Both the position numbers and the translations under genes were made by a program. This document shows, piece after piece, positions 42,809 through 51,658 of a stretch of DNA of 64,000 bases. The DNA comes from Phascolarctobacterium sp. (lineage in GTDB: Bacteria; Bacillota; Negativicutes; Acidaminococcales; Acidaminococcaceae), in assembly GCA_017623055.1 (NCBI GenBank), contig JAGAPX010000031.1, positions 1-64,000 of the forward strand, read 5' to 3'. Position 1 is the first letter of the stretch, and every line of letters starts with the position of its first letter. The notes beneath the pieces were generated by a model. The model did not search any database, had not been told where the DNA came from, and saw nothing but the letters and a program-made list of their open reading frames with translations.

Positions 42809-45493
42809 ATGGGTAGTAAACGAATCTATGAAATAGCTAAAGAGATTGGCAAAAGCAGCAATGAAATCATTGATGTTTTGAAGAAAAACAATATCGAAAA
42901 AACCAACTTTAGTGGCGTAGACGCTAAGGAAATGGAAATTATTACTAAAGCATTTGCGAAAAAACAGGAGGCGCCTGTGAAGAAAGAACAACCGAAGCAA
43001 GCTGCTCCTGTTCAAAAGCAGGAGCAACCCAAACAAGCTGCACAACCCGTAGCAAACAGAAACAATCAACCCCAACAAAATGGCGGTAACAAAAATAACC
43101 AACCGCAACAAAATCGTAACAACGATAACCGTCAAGGACAAAACCGTCCCCAAGGTCAAGGTGGTTTCCGTAACGACAACCGTCAAGGTGGTCAAGGCGG
43201 TTTCCGCAACAACGACAATCGCCAAGGCGGTCAAAACCGTCCTCAAGGTCAAGGTGGTTTCCGCAATAACGACAATCGTCAAGGTGGTCAAACCCGTCCC
43301 CAAGGTCAAGGTGGTTTCCGCAACAATGATAATCGCCAAGGTGGTCAAGGTGGCTTCCGCAATAACGACAATCGTCAAGGTGGTCAAAATCGTCCCCAAC
43401 AAAATCGTCAAGGCGGTATCTTCATTGGTCCTAAAGGTCAACAACCTGGCGGTCAACGTCCTAACGAAAATCGTGGCGGTGATGCACGTCCGCAACAAAG
43501 CCGTCCCCAACAACCTCGTCGTGAAAGCCGTCCGGAACCTGCATTCGATATGCTCAGCGTAAAACCCAGCAAGGCTACTAACCGCGACCGCGATAAAAAC
43601 CGCAATAAGGATAAACAACAAGTGAAGGGCTCCTACGCTACTAAGGAAAGCCGTCCTAACCGTAGCGCAGGTCATCAAATGAACATGAAAAAACGTCCTA
43701 CTAATAATCCGCAACCTAAAAACGCACAACCGGCAGTAGAAATAGTTAGACCTACCTTCGTAGAAATCGGCGAAACTATTAACGTAAAAGAATTTGCAAC
43801 CTTGATTAAACGCGAGGTTAGCGAGGTTATTAAAGCTCTCTTCATGCTTGGTATGATGGTTACCATTAACCAAGACATTGACTTCGAAACCGCACAACTT
43901 ATCGGTGAAGAATTTGGCGTAGAAATCGGTCAAAAAGCTCCTGATGAAGATCCCACTGAAGTTCCCGAAGTTGAAGATGATCCGGAAAAACGCGTACTGC
44001 GTCCGCCTGTAATTACCGTTATGGGTCACGTTGACCACGGTAAAACCTCTTTGCTGGACGCTATCCGTAAAACCAACGTTACTGCACGCGAAGCTGGCGG
44101 TATTACCCAACACATCGGTGCGTACAAAATTAACTACCAAGGCAAACAAATCGTATTCCTTGACACCCCCGGTCACGAAGCGTTCACCGCAATGCGTGCT
44201 CGTGGTGCGCAAGTAACTGACGTTGCTATCCTCGTTGTTGCAGCAGATGACGGCGTAATGCCCCAAACTATCGAAGCAATTAACCACGCTAAAGCAGCGA
44301 AGGTACCCATCATTGTTGCTATTAACAAAATGGACCGCGAAGGTGCAAACCCGGACCACGTTAAACAACAACTTGCTGAACACGAATTGATTCCTGAAGA
44401 TTGGGGCGGCGAAACCATTATGGTTCCCGTTTCCGCACATAAAAAGACCGGTATCAGTGATTTGCTGGAAATGATTCTTTTGGTAGCCGAAATGCAAGAA
44501 TTGAAAGCTAACCCGAACCTTCCTGCTCGTGGTACCATCATCGAAGCACAATTGGATAAAGGCCGTGGCCCTGTTGCTACCGTATTGGTACAACGTGGTA
44601 CCCTTCACATTGGCGACACCATCGTAGCTGGCACTGCTTATGGTAAAGTACGTGCAATGGTTAACGACCGTGGCGAAAAAGTTAAAAAGGCTGGCCCGTC
44701 CACTCCTGTCGAAGTGCTTGGTCTTAACGACGTTCCCGGCGCTGGTGACGTTCTTGACTCCACTGATGAAAGAACTGCACGTAGCGTTGCTGAAAAACGT
44801 ATCGCTAAACGTAAAGAAGACGAAATCAAACTCAATTCCAAAGTTTCCTTGGACGACTTGTTCCAACGTATCCAAGAAGGCGAGCTGAAAGAATTGAACA
44901 TCGTTGTTAAAGCTGACGTTCAAGGTACCATCGAAGCGCTTAAAGCTTCCCTTGAAAAAATTAAGAATGATGAAGTTAAAGTTGTTGTTGTTCACGCAGG
45001 CGTTGGTGCAATCGCTGAATCCGACATTATGCTTGCTTCCGCAGCAAACGCTCTCATCATCGGCTTTAACGTTCGTCCTGACGCTAACGCTCGTAAAGCA
45101 GCAGAAGCTGAAAAAGTTGACGTACGCACCTACCGCGTAATCTATGACGCTTTGAACGACGTAGAAGCAGCTATCAAAGGTATGCTTGCTCCGAAATTCG
45201 AAGAAGTTATCCAAGGCCGCGTAGAAGTTCGTCAATTGATTACCATTTCCAAGCTCCTCATTGCAGGTTGCTATGTAACCGAAGGTAAAGTTACCAACCA
45301 CTCCAAAGTTCGCGTAATTCGTGACGGTATCGTAGTTCACGAAGGCGAAATCGAATCCTTGCGCCGCTTCAAAGACGACGTTAAAGAAGTTAACCAAGGC
45401 TACGAATGTGGTATTACCTTGGAAAAATTCCGTGACCTTAAAGAAGGCGACCAGTTCGAAATCTTTAACATGGAAGAAGTTAAAATCGACTAA
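42809..45493 (+). CDS. infB: Translation initiation factor IF-2
   Basis: 894 residues. An N-terminal IF2_N module ([20 protein letters not shown]) is followed by a low-complexity stretch of about 200 residues rich in Arg, Asn, Gln and Gly with repeats of [10 protein letters not shown] type, a second IF2_N ([16 protein letters not shown]), and the GTPase: [14 protein letters not shown] (G1), DTPGHEAF (G3), NKMD (G4), SAHKK (G5), then the domains that bind fMet-tRNA. It places initiator tRNA in the ribosome. TTAGGAGG lies upstream. The low-complexity part is encoded by tandem DNA repeats (about 43120-43420). Confidence 0.98.
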   Translation: MGSKRIYEIAKEIGKSSNEIIDVLKKNNIEKTNFSGVDAKEMEIITKAFAKKQEAPVKKEQPKQAAPVQKQEQPKQAAQPVANRNNQPQQNGGNKNNQPQQNRNNDNRQGQNRPQGQGGFRNDNRQGGQGGFRNNDNRQGGQNRPQGQGGFRNNDNRQGGQTRPQGQGGFRNNDNRQGGQGGFRNNDNRQGGQNRPQQNRQGGIFIGPKGQQPGGQRPNENRGGDARPQQSRPQQPRRESRPEPAFDMLSVKPSKATNRDRDKNRNKDKQQVKGSYATKESRPNRSAGHQMNMKKRPTNNPQPKNAQPAVEIVRPTFVEIGETINVKEFATLIKREVSEVIKALFMLGMMVTINQDIDFETAQLIGEEFGVEIGQKAPDEDPTEVPEVEDDPEKRVLRPPVITVMGHVDHGKTSLLDAIRKTNVTAREAGGITQHIGAYKINYQGKQIVFLDTPGHEAFTAMRARGAQVTDVAILVVAADDGVMPQTIEAINHAKAAKVPIIVAINKMDREGANPDHVKQQLAEHELIPEDWGGETIMVPVSAHKKTGISDLLEMILLVAEMQELKANPNLPARGTIIEAQLDKGRGPVATVLVQRGTLHIGDTIVAGTAYGKVRAMVNDRGEKVKKAGPSTPVEVLGLNDVPGAGDVLDSTDERTARSVAEKRIAKRKEDEIKLNSKVSLDDLFQRIQEGELKELNIVVKADVQGTIEALKASLEKIKNDEVKVVVVHAGVGAIAESDIMLASAANALIIGFNVRPDANARKAAEAEKVDVRTYRVIYDALNDVEAAIKGMLAPKFEEVIQGRVEVRQLITISKLLIAGCYVTEGKVTNHSKVRVIRDGIVVHEGEIESLRRFKDDVKEVNQGYECGITLEKFRDLKEGDQFEIFNMEEVKID
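43120..43425 (+). repeat. Tandem coding repeats in infB
   Basis: Repeated units encode variants of [10 protein letters not shown] joined by NRPQGQGGF. Near-identical DNA blocks such as GGTCAAGGTGGTTTCCG recur several times. The repeat number could change by recombination or slippage without breaking the frame. Confidence 0.8.
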
Positions 45494-45510
45494 AGTCAAG
45501 CAGGTGAATT

Positions 45511-45885
45511 ATGGCTAGACTAAGAGTAGAAAAAGTACAAGAGGCTATTCAACACGAAATCAGCAATATGCTTTTATTTGATGTGAAGGATTCTCGTATC
45601 CAGTTCGTAACCATTACCGGTGTAGAACTGACCGACGACATGAGCATTGCTAAAATTTTCGTAAGCTTGTATGGTCCCGAAGATAAACACGAAGAATGCT
45701 GGAAGGCGCTGAACAAAGCCCTGGGCTATATGCGTAGCGAAATTGCTAAACGTATTCGCCTGCGCTTTGCTCCCAACCTTGTTTTGGTGAAGGATACTTC
45801 CATGGAATACAGCGCTCACATTCAAAGCATTCTTGACAAGATTAAAAAAGAAGAAGAAGGCAAAAGCCATGAGCAAGAAGATTAA
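45511..45885 (+). CDS. rbfA: Ribosome-binding factor A
   Basis: 124 residues with RVEKVQEAIQHEISNMLLFDVKDSRI, VTITGVELTDDMSIAKIFVSLYG and LRFAPNLVLVKDTSMEYSAHI, the RbfA KH-like fold. It binds the 30S subunit during maturation of 16S rRNA. Its end overlaps the next gene by 17 bases. Confidence 0.96.
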   Translation: MARLRVEKVQEAIQHEISNMLLFDVKDSRIQFVTITGVELTDDMSIAKIFVSLYGPEDKHEECWKALNKALGYMRSEIAKRIRLRFAPNLVLVKDTSMEYSAHIQSILDKIKKEEEGKSHEQED

Positions 45886-46819
45886 TCTGCTCGAAACAGG
45901 TAATATGCTGCTGGCAGCGCAAAAGATTGTTTTGTGCTGCCACGTTAGCCCTGACGGTGATACATTGGGCTCTGCTTTAGGGCTTGCACGTTTGCTGGAG
46001 CAAAAGGGTAAAGAGGTAACCGTTTTTGTTGATGATGACATTAACAAGAGCTTGAACTTTATCCCCGGTATCGAGAAGGTGCAAAGGCCGGAAGCGGGCG
46101 TAATCGTAGAAGCTGACCTGTTCGTAGTTGTAGATGCCAGCTCCTTTGATAGAGTGGGCATTTGTAACGAAGTGGTTAAGGCGCCTGTGCTGCTTAACAT
46201 TGACCACCACATCTCCAACACTGAATTTGCAGACTATCTGTATTTAGATGCAGAAGCTGCGGCAGCAGGGGAGATTATGTGCGATTTGTTCGAGGCTATG
46301 GGCTGGGAGTATGACGAAGCTATTGCAATTGATTTTTACACTGCAATCACCACCGACTGTGGTTCCTTCCGTTACTCCAACACCACCTCTAAAACCATGC
46401 AACGTGCGGCAAAGCTTTTGGACTATGGCGTAAAGCCCAACGAAATTTCCGATATGCTGGACATTCGTAGCCGTAAAACTACGGAGCTTCTGGCAAAGGT
46501 GCTTCCTTCCCTGACCTTTGATTACGAAGGCAAGGTTGCACATCTTACCATTACCAATGATTTATATGATAAAGAAGCCCAAACAGATAGCTTCGTTAAT
46601 TATCCCCGCTACATTGAGGGAGTAGAAGTTGCTATTATGTTTAAGGCTGTGGAGCCTGAAGTTACCCGTGTTAGCATGCGTTCCAGCAATGTGGACGTTG
46701 CTAAGATTGCCCTCAGCTTTGGTGGAGGCGGTCACATTAGGGCAGCAGGCTGCACTATTTACGCACCGGTAGAAGAAGCAAAGGCACAGCTTATTGCTGA
46801 AATAGGTAAGGCATTATGA
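45869..46819 (+). CDS. nrnA: DHH-family phosphoesterase (NrnA-like)
   Basis: The ATG at 45869 (MSKKINLLETG) lies within the end of rbfA; an upstream start at 45833 would only add a lysine run. The 316 residues have CCHVSPDGDTLGSALGLA, VVVDASSFDRVG, NIDHHISNTEFAD (DHH motif) and FGGGGHIRAAGC (DHHA1). NrnA degrades short RNA oligonucleotides and pAp in Firmicutes, and this gene occupies the same place between rbfA and truB. All metal-binding residues of the family appear present. Its stop overlaps truB (ATGA). Confidence 0.92.
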   Translation: MSKKINLLETGNMLLAAQKIVLCCHVSPDGDTLGSALGLARLLEQKGKEVTVFVDDDINKSLNFIPGIEKVQRPEAGVIVEADLFVVVDASSFDRVGICNEVVKAPVLLNIDHHISNTEFADYLYLDAEAAAAGEIMCDLFEAMGWEYDEAIAIDFYTAITTDCGSFRYSNTTSKTMQRAAKLLDYGVKPNEISDMLDIRSRKTTELLAKVLPSLTFDYEGKVAHLTITNDLYDKEAQTDSFVNYPRYIEGVEVAIMFKAVEPEVTRVSMRSSNVDVAKIALSFGGGGHIRAAGCTIYAPVEEAKAQLIAEIGKAL

Positions 46820-47691
46820 TTGACGGAATTTTTAATGTGTTAAAACCTCCGGGAATGACTTCCCACGATGTAATTGCTTTTCTGCGTCGTGCGCTTAATA
46901 CTAAAAAAGTTGGACATGGGGGAACTCTTGACCCTGATGCGGCAGGAGTTCTTCCTGTTTTTACCGGTACTGCTACCCGCCTTTTAGAATTTGCAGTAGA
47001 AGGCAAGAAGCAGTACTTAGTAGAAGTAACCTTGGGTAAGCAAACCGATACGGGCGATGACAGCGGTAACGTTGTTAAGGAAATGCCTGTGCCTGCTTTT
47101 ACTGAAGAAACGTTGCAGAAAGTTTTGCAGGGCTTCTTGGGCAAGCAAAAGCAGCTGCCCCCTATGTATTCTGCTATCAAGATTAACGGGCAAAAGCTTT
47201 ACCAACTGGCTCGCAAGGGCGTGGAGGTAGAGCGCGAGCTTCGTGATATTGAGGTTTATAAATTAGAGCTGCTTCATTTTACAGAAAGCACCCTAACCTT
47301 GGCAGTGGATTGCTCTAAAGGCACCTATATTCGCGTGCTTGGTGAAGACATTGCCACCGCTCTTGGTACCTGCGGTACTATGAGCTTCCTGCTACGCACC
47401 CAAGTGGGTAGCTACACTTTGAACGCTTCTCATACTTTACAAGAAATTGCCGCTGACCCTACAGCTTGTGCAGACCAGCCTGTAACTGCAGTGGCGCATT
47501 TGCCTAAGCTGGTGCTTACTGACAATCAGGCGGCACGCATTACCAATGGTGTGCGTACTACTGTTGCAGGAACTGAAGAAGGGCAATATGCATTGCTTGC
47601 TTCTGATGGTGAGTTTCTTGGGATAGGAACTTGTAAAGAGGAACGCGTTAAAGCAGATAAAGTATTTGTAAGAAAATCTTTAGAAAAATAA
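46816..47691 (+). CDS. truB: tRNA pseudouridine-55 synthase
   Basis: 291 residues with DGIFNVLKPPGMTSHDVIAFLRR, VGHGGTLDPDAAGVLPVFTG (catalytic Asp), GKQTDTGDDSGNV and DCSKGTYIRVLGEDIATALG. It converts U55 in the T-arm of tRNAs to pseudouridine. Overlaps the previous stop by four bases. Confidence 0.97.
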   Translation: MIDGIFNVLKPPGMTSHDVIAFLRRALNTKKVGHGGTLDPDAAGVLPVFTGTATRLLEFAVEGKKQYLVEVTLGKQTDTGDDSGNVVKEMPVPAFTEETLQKVLQGFLGKQKQLPPMYSAIKINGQKLYQLARKGVEVERELRDIEVYKLELLHFTESTLTLAVDCSKGTYIRVLGEDIATALGTCGTMSFLLRTQVGSYTLNASHTLQEIAADPTACADQPVTAVAHLPKLVLTDNQAARITNGVRTTVAGTEEGQYALLASDGEFLGIGTCKEERVKADKVFVRKSLEK

Positions 47692-47727
47692 GCTAAGGAT
47701 TTTTGATTTCGTGTTGAAAGGATAAAT

Positions 47728-48666
47728 ATGAAGATTATTCGTTCTTTAGAACAACTTCATACTTTTACTGAACCCTGTGCCATAGCTTTGGGAACCTTTG
47801 ATGGTCTCCATTTAGGTCATAAGGATGTTATCGGTAGCGCTAAGGAATATGCACAACAGCATGGTGAGAGGCTGGCAGTGTTTACCTTTAGCAATCACCC
47901 CTTGTCTTTAATCAAGCCGGAGCTTGTGCCCGTTGCCCTGCTTAGTCAAGAGCAAAAGCACGCCTGCTTTGAAGCTATGGGTGTAGATTTACTACTGGAC
48001 ATTCCCTTTAACGAGGCTTTGGCTAACTTGTCTCCGCAAGAGTTTTTACAAAAACTTGGCGTTCTGAAATTCAGCTGCCTAGTTGTTGGCGAAAACTTTA
48101 GCTTTGGCAAGGGTGGGGCTGGTAATATCCAAACACTTACAGCTTTTGCGCAGGAAAACAACTGCAAGCTTATTGTGAGACCCTTAGTCAGTGATGACGC
48201 GACCGTTATCAGCAGCACTGCAATCCGCCATTTGATTGCAGCAGGCGAAGTGGCTAAGGCTCGTTATATGCTGGGACGAGCATATTCTTTAAGTGGAACT
48301 GTAGTGCGCGGTGCTCAACGCGGAAATAAAATAGGCTTTCCGACAGCAAACTTGGCGTTGGAAGCTGCTAAGATTGCTGTGCCCTCCATTGGTGTTTATG
48401 CGGTTAAGGTTTACTTTGACGGTAAATGCTATAAGGGCATGGGCAATATTGGTAAGAACCCTACCTTCGGTGAGCTAAAAGAAGCACGCCTAGAGGTAAA
48501 TATCTTTGACTTTGACGGTGACCTTTACGATAAGGAAATCACTATTGCTTTTTACGAACGCATCCGTGGCGAAGTAAAATTTAACGGCGTTGATGAGCTT
48601 GTGAAGCAAATTAAAAAAGACAAAGTAACAGTGCTAAACTGTTTGGCAAAAGAAGCTTCTCTTTGA
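47728..48666 (+). CDS. ribF: Bifunctional riboflavin kinase / FAD synthetase
   Basis: 312 residues. The N-terminal FAD synthetase has ALGTFDGLHLGHKDVI and SSTAIRHLIAAGEVAKA; the C-terminal kinase has GNKIGFPTANLAL and YKGMGNIGKNPTFG. It turns riboflavin into FMN and FAD, thus supplying the ligand of the riboswitch at 32.4 kb and the flavins of the hydrogenase and Etf proteins. GAAAGGAT precedes the ATG, 36 bases after truB. Confidence 0.97.
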   Translation: MKIIRSLEQLHTFTEPCAIALGTFDGLHLGHKDVIGSAKEYAQQHGERLAVFTFSNHPLSLIKPELVPVALLSQEQKHACFEAMGVDLLLDIPFNEALANLSPQEFLQKLGVLKFSCLVVGENFSFGKGGAGNIQTLTAFAQENNCKLIVRPLVSDDATVISSTAIRHLIAAGEVAKARYMLGRAYSLSGTVVRGAQRGNKIGFPTANLALEAAKIAVPSIGVYAVKVYFDGKCYKGMGNIGKNPTFGELKEARLEVNIFDFDGDLYDKEITIAFYERIRGEVKFNGVDELVKQIKKDKVTVLNCLAKEASL

Positions 48667-48698
48667 GTGAAGTTCTGTAAATTTTTTAACAAAAACTC

Positions 48699-48728
48699 TT
48701 GCTTGAACACTAATTGATATGATATACT
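48699..48728 (+). promoter_or_regulatory. Promoter of rpsO
   Basis: TTGCTT (48699-48704) and TATACT (48723-48728) with 18-base spacing; an alternative -35 (TTGAAC, 48703) would be too close. About 90 bases of leader follow before the rpsO ATG. Confidence 0.55.
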
Positions 48729-48734
48729 TACAGA

Positions 48735-48805
48735 GTATGTGAACCGAGGCTTGGATGTACGCAACTCCGACGGCGTCTATGCTTTGGGAATTTTAAAATT
48801 TTAGG
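48735..48805 (+). promoter_or_regulatory. rpsO leader, possible S15 autoregulatory RNA
   Basis: The leader contains ACCGAGGC and TCCGACGGCGTC segments that can fold before the Shine-Dalgarno TAGGAGG (48803-48809). S15 represses its own message through structured leaders in several phyla; I cannot confirm a known class here. Confidence 0.35.
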
Positions 48806-48817
48806 AGGCAACTAACA

Positions 48818-49084
48818 ATGTTGACTAGCGAAGCAAAACAATCTATTATCGTTGACAACGCTCGCCACGAAGGCGACACTGGTTCTCCGGAAGTACAAAT
48901 CGCTGTATTGACCGGCCGTATCAAATACTTGACCGAACACTTGAAAGAACACAAAAAAGACCATCATTCCCGTCGTGGCCTGCTGAAAATGGTAGGTAAA
49001 CGTCGTGGTTTGTTGAACTACCTGATGAAAAAAGATATCGAACGTTATCGTGCAATCATTGCTAAACTCGGTATCCGTAAATAA
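48818..49084 (+). CDS. rpsO: Ribosomal protein S15
   Basis: 88 residues with [47 protein letters not shown] and [14 protein letters not shown], the whole S15 pattern. It binds 16S rRNA early in 30S assembly. Followed by a strong terminator, closing the nusA block. Confidence 0.98.
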   Translation: MLTSEAKQSIIVDNARHEGDTGSPEVQIAVLTGRIKYLTEHLKEHKKDHHSRRGLLKMVGKRRGLLNYLMKKDIERYRAIIAKLGIRK

Positions 49085-49097
49085 TTACCGAAATCAT

Positions 49098-49130
49098 AAG
49101 GACTTATCCGCAAGGGTAAGTCCTTTTTTC
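49098..49130 (+). terminator. Intrinsic terminator after rpsO
   Basis: AAGGACTTATCC (49098-49109) pairs with GGTAAGTCCTT (49115-49125) and runs into TTTTTC. Confidence 0.93.
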
Positions 49131-49144
49131 AAATGGTGATGAAA

Positions 49145-50155
49145 ATGCAAAAAGAATTTATTATAAATGAATTGCCTACGGATTTCTGTCACGCTTCAAC
49201 CGTAATCCAAACTCCTGATGGCTTGCTGAGCTGTTGGTTTGGTGGTACCCACGAGGGCAATGCAGATGTTGCCATCTGGAGTAGCCATAAGGTTAACGGC
49301 GAATGGACTGCTCCTGTCAAATTGGCAGATGGTGTTGAAGCTAACTGGAACCCTGTGCTTTTTTACAATAGCGCTGGCAAGCTGAACCTCTTTTACAAAG
49401 AAGGAGAGAAGATTTCCGATTGGAAAACCTACCTGCGAATTTCCGAAGACCATGGTAAAACTTGGAGCGAGCCTTGCGAAATGGTAGCAGGCGACGTAAG
49501 CGGTGGTAGAGGTCCCGTACGCAACAAGCCTATTGCTTTAACTAATGGTACTGTGCTTGCAGGTGGTTCCATTGAAAAAGGGGAGTGGACTGCTTTCATA
49601 GATGTTAGCAGTGACGACTGCAACACTTGGGAAAAAACTGCACCTATCAAAATTGCAGGCTTGGTGTACGAAGCAGGAGAGAAAACTGCCGAAAGTAATA
49701 TTGCCGTAAGTGAACAGTCCTTTTACGGGCGCGGGGTTATTCAGCCCAGCTTGTGGGAAGGTGAAGCGGGTAGGGTACACATGCTGCTCCGTAGCAGTGA
49801 AGGCTACGTTTACCGTGCGGATAGCAAAGACTACGGCAAAACTTGGAGCGATGCTTATAAAACAGAGTTGCCCAACAATAACAGTGGTCTTGATTTGGTA
49901 AAGGCTCCCTTTGATGGCAAGCTTTACCTTGTGTGCAACCCAGTTCAGGCAAATTGGGGCATGCGTTCTCCGTTAAGCTTGTTCAAATCTGCTGATGATG
50001 GAGCGAATTGGCAAAAGCTTTGCGATTTGGAAAGCGAACCGGGAGAATTTTCCTATCCTGCCATTATTGCAAATGCTGAAGGCTTAACTATTACCTACAC
50101 TTGGAACAGGAAGAACATCGCCTGCGTGCAAGTAGCAAAGGAAGAGTTACGCTAA
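49145..50155 (+). CDS. Sialidase-fold (BNR/Asp-box) protein, probably cytoplasmic
   Basis: The start is uncertain: 49133, 49139 and 49145 are all in frame; 49145 (MQKEFII) is best spaced from GGTGA. About 337 residues with Asp-box motifs SEDHGKTW (near residue 100), SSDDCNTW and SKDYGKTW, and SADDGANW near 285, all typical of the six-bladed sialidase propeller. FGGTHEGNADVAIW and GRGPVRNKPIAL recall exo-alpha-sialidase-like proteins. No signal peptide is visible, so it is probably intracellular, and true sialidase activity is not proven. It begins only a few bases after the rpsO terminator, so it relies on readthrough or an unseen promoter. Confidence 0.75.
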   Translation: MQKEFIINELPTDFCHASTVIQTPDGLLSCWFGGTHEGNADVAIWSSHKVNGEWTAPVKLADGVEANWNPVLFYNSAGKLNLFYKEGEKISDWKTYLRISEDHGKTWSEPCEMVAGDVSGGRGPVRNKPIALTNGTVLAGGSIEKGEWTAFIDVSSDDCNTWEKTAPIKIAGLVYEAGEKTAESNIAVSEQSFYGRGVIQPSLWEGEAGRVHMLLRSSEGYVYRADSKDYGKTWSDAYKTELPNNNSGLDLVKAPFDGKLYLVCNPVQANWGMRSPLSLFKSADDGANWQKLCDLESEPGEFSYPAIIANAEGLTITYTWNRKNIACVQVAKEELR

Positions 50156-50224
50156 ATGGTTGCCTTTTTTGACTAAGGCATATATAATTTTATGTGGCTA
50201 TAAAAATTTAAGGAGTGTACTAAG

Positions 50225-51193
50225 ATGAAAAAGATTCTTGTAGTTCTGATGGCATTGCTGGCTATGGCAGTAATGGTTGCAGGCTGCGGCGGCGACGCTA
50301 AAAAAGCTGCTTATCCTGCTGACGGCGACATCACCGTAATTATTCCTAAAGCTCCCGGTGGCGGTACTGATACCTCTGCTCGTGGCGTTATTCAATTCAT
50401 TCAAAAAGAATTGGCTGGCAGCAAATTTGTTCCCGTAAACAAACCCGATGGTGGCGGTGTAACCGGTATGGTTGAAACTGCTAATGCTAAACCCAATGGT
50501 CATACCCTCGGCATGGTAACCGTTGAATTGGCAATGTTCCCCCATCAAGGCAAATGCAAAAACACCTACGCTGACTACTCTGCAATTTGCGCACCTATCG
50601 CTGCACCCGCAGCTTTGATTGTAGCTAAAGAAGCTCCGTTCAACAGTGTTGACGAATTTGTAGCTCATGCAAAAGCTAACCCTGGCAAAGTTCAAATGGG
50701 TAACTCCGGTATCGGCGCTATCTGGCACATCGCTGCATTGAACTTCGAAGAAAAATTCGGCGTTAAATTTAAACACGTTCCCTATCCGAAAGGAACTGCT
50801 GACATTGCTGCTGCATTGGCAGGCAAACATATTGACGCTACCTTGGCTGACCCCTCCGTATTCAAAAGCCAAGTTGACGCTGGCAACCTGAAAATTTTGG
50901 CTGTGATGGCAGCTAGCCGTAGCGAAATTTATCCTAATGTTCCGACCTTCAAAGAACTCGGTCACGATATGACCATTCGTGCTTGGGCAGCTCTCGTTGC
51001 TCCTAAAGGCACCCCGAAAGACAAACTTGATATCCTGCGCAACGCAGCTAAAAAAGTTTGCGAATCCAAAGAATTCAAAGAATATTTCATGAAACAAGGT
51101 ATCGACCCCACTTGCATCATTGGTGAAGAAGTTAACAAAATGATGAAAGATGACCATGAAATGTATGGTAAATTCTTGAAAAAAGCGAAATAA
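50225..51193 (+). CDS. Tripartite tricarboxylate transporter-type solute-binding lipoprotein (TctC/Bug)
   Basis: 322 residues. A lipoprotein signal (KKILVVLMALLAMAVMV then AGCGG, lipidated Cys near 21) is followed by ITVIIPKAPGGGTDTSARGV, VPVNKPDGGGVTGMVETANA and IWHIAALNFEEKFGVKFKHVPYPKGTADIAAALAGKHID, the Bug/TctC family pattern. These proteins bind carboxylates outside the cytoplasmic membrane and pass them to TctA/TctB membrane partners, which are not in this window. AAGGAG precedes the ATG. A terminator follows. Confidence 0.9.
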   Translation: MKKILVVLMALLAMAVMVAGCGGDAKKAAYPADGDITVIIPKAPGGGTDTSARGVIQFIQKELAGSKFVPVNKPDGGGVTGMVETANAKPNGHTLGMVTVELAMFPHQGKCKNTYADYSAICAPIAAPAALIVAKEAPFNSVDEFVAHAKANPGKVQMGNSGIGAIWHIAALNFEEKFGVKFKHVPYPKGTADIAAALAGKHIDATLADPSVFKSQVDAGNLKILAVMAASRSEIYPNVPTFKELGHDMTIRAWAALVAPKGTPKDKLDILRNAAKKVCESKEFKEYFMKQGIDPTCIIGEEVNKMMKDDHEMYGKFLKKAK

Positions 51194-51202
51194 GAAAAAA
51201 TT

Positions 51203-51236
51203 AAAGGACTGGTGTAATGCCAGTCCTTTTTTTGTG
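51203..51236 (+). terminator. Intrinsic terminator after the binding-protein gene
   Basis: AAAGGACTGG (51203-51212) and CCAGTCCTTT (51220-51229) form a ten-pair stem followed by TTTTTTG. Confidence 0.94.
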
Positions 51237-51414
51237 TATTTACTCAGTCAAGTACGGAATTTATCAGAAGTATATGTTATGCTATAAATGTTTGCATTGG
51301 TTGTTATACAAAATTCAGTTGTTTCTTACATTAAAGAATATTTAAGATGATGTTCTTTTTCCAAATAAAATCTTTTGTGTTATAGTATTTAATTCGTAAA
51401 AAATAAAAGTGAAG

Positions 51415-51571
51415 TATAGTTCTTTCGTTTTATTTTTTTATAAATACACTATAGTTCTTTCGTTTTATTTTTTTTTATAAATACACTATAGTTCTTTCGT
51501 TTTATTTTTTTTTTTATAAATACACTATAGTTCTTTCGTTTTATTTTTTTATAAATATACTATACTTCTTT
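51415..51571. repeat. Four tandem repeats with stepwise poly-T length, plus a partial fifth
   Basis: Units begin TATAGTTCTTTCGTTTTA, then a T-run, then ATAAATACAC. Copies lie at 51415-51449, 51450-51486, 51487-51525 and 51526-51560 (35, 37, 39 and 35 bases) with T-runs of 7, 9, 11 and 7. A partial copy (TATACTTCTTT) ends the array at 51571, 29 bases before the -35 of the promoter for the next gene. Confidence 0.9.
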
Positions 51572-51599
51572 GAGAAAAGAAAATAAATTTTTAGGTATA

Positions 51600-51629
51600 T
51601 TGCATTAATGGAATTTGAAAGGTTATAAT
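51600..51629 (+). promoter_or_regulatory. Promoter of the nuclease/nitrilase pair
   Basis: TTGCAT (51600-51605) and TATAAT (51624-51629) are 18 bases apart, 30 bases before the start codon of the next gene and just downstream of the repeat array. Confidence 0.65.
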
Positions 51630-51658
51630 GGCAACAAACAATATAGGGGGTATGTTTT

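Larger units (their letters stand above)
51237..51658. other. AT-rich intergenic region before the nuclease/nitrilase pair
   Basis: About 420 bases without a gene. It holds four tandem repeats with variable poly-T (51415-51560), a good promoter (51600-51629) and a Shine-Dalgarno (GGGGG, 51645-51650) for the next gene. The first 170 bases show nothing recognisable. Confidence 0.7.

Noticed and set aside
43080-43562. 160-residue plus-strand frame rich in Val, Lys and Thr inside infB
   Set aside because: It is the infB repeat region read in another frame.
42794-45499. A 901-codon open frame antisense to infB
   Set aside because: The infB frame is unmistakable; the antisense frame is a side effect of codon bias (few TTA, CTA, TCA codons) and encodes low-complexity protein.
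50198-51157. Long antisense frame opposite the TctC-type gene
   Set aside because: Shadow frame, no ribosome site, no motif.
51415-51571. CRISPR array
   Set aside because: The units follow each other without unique spacers and no cas genes are present, so it is a simple tandem repeat.
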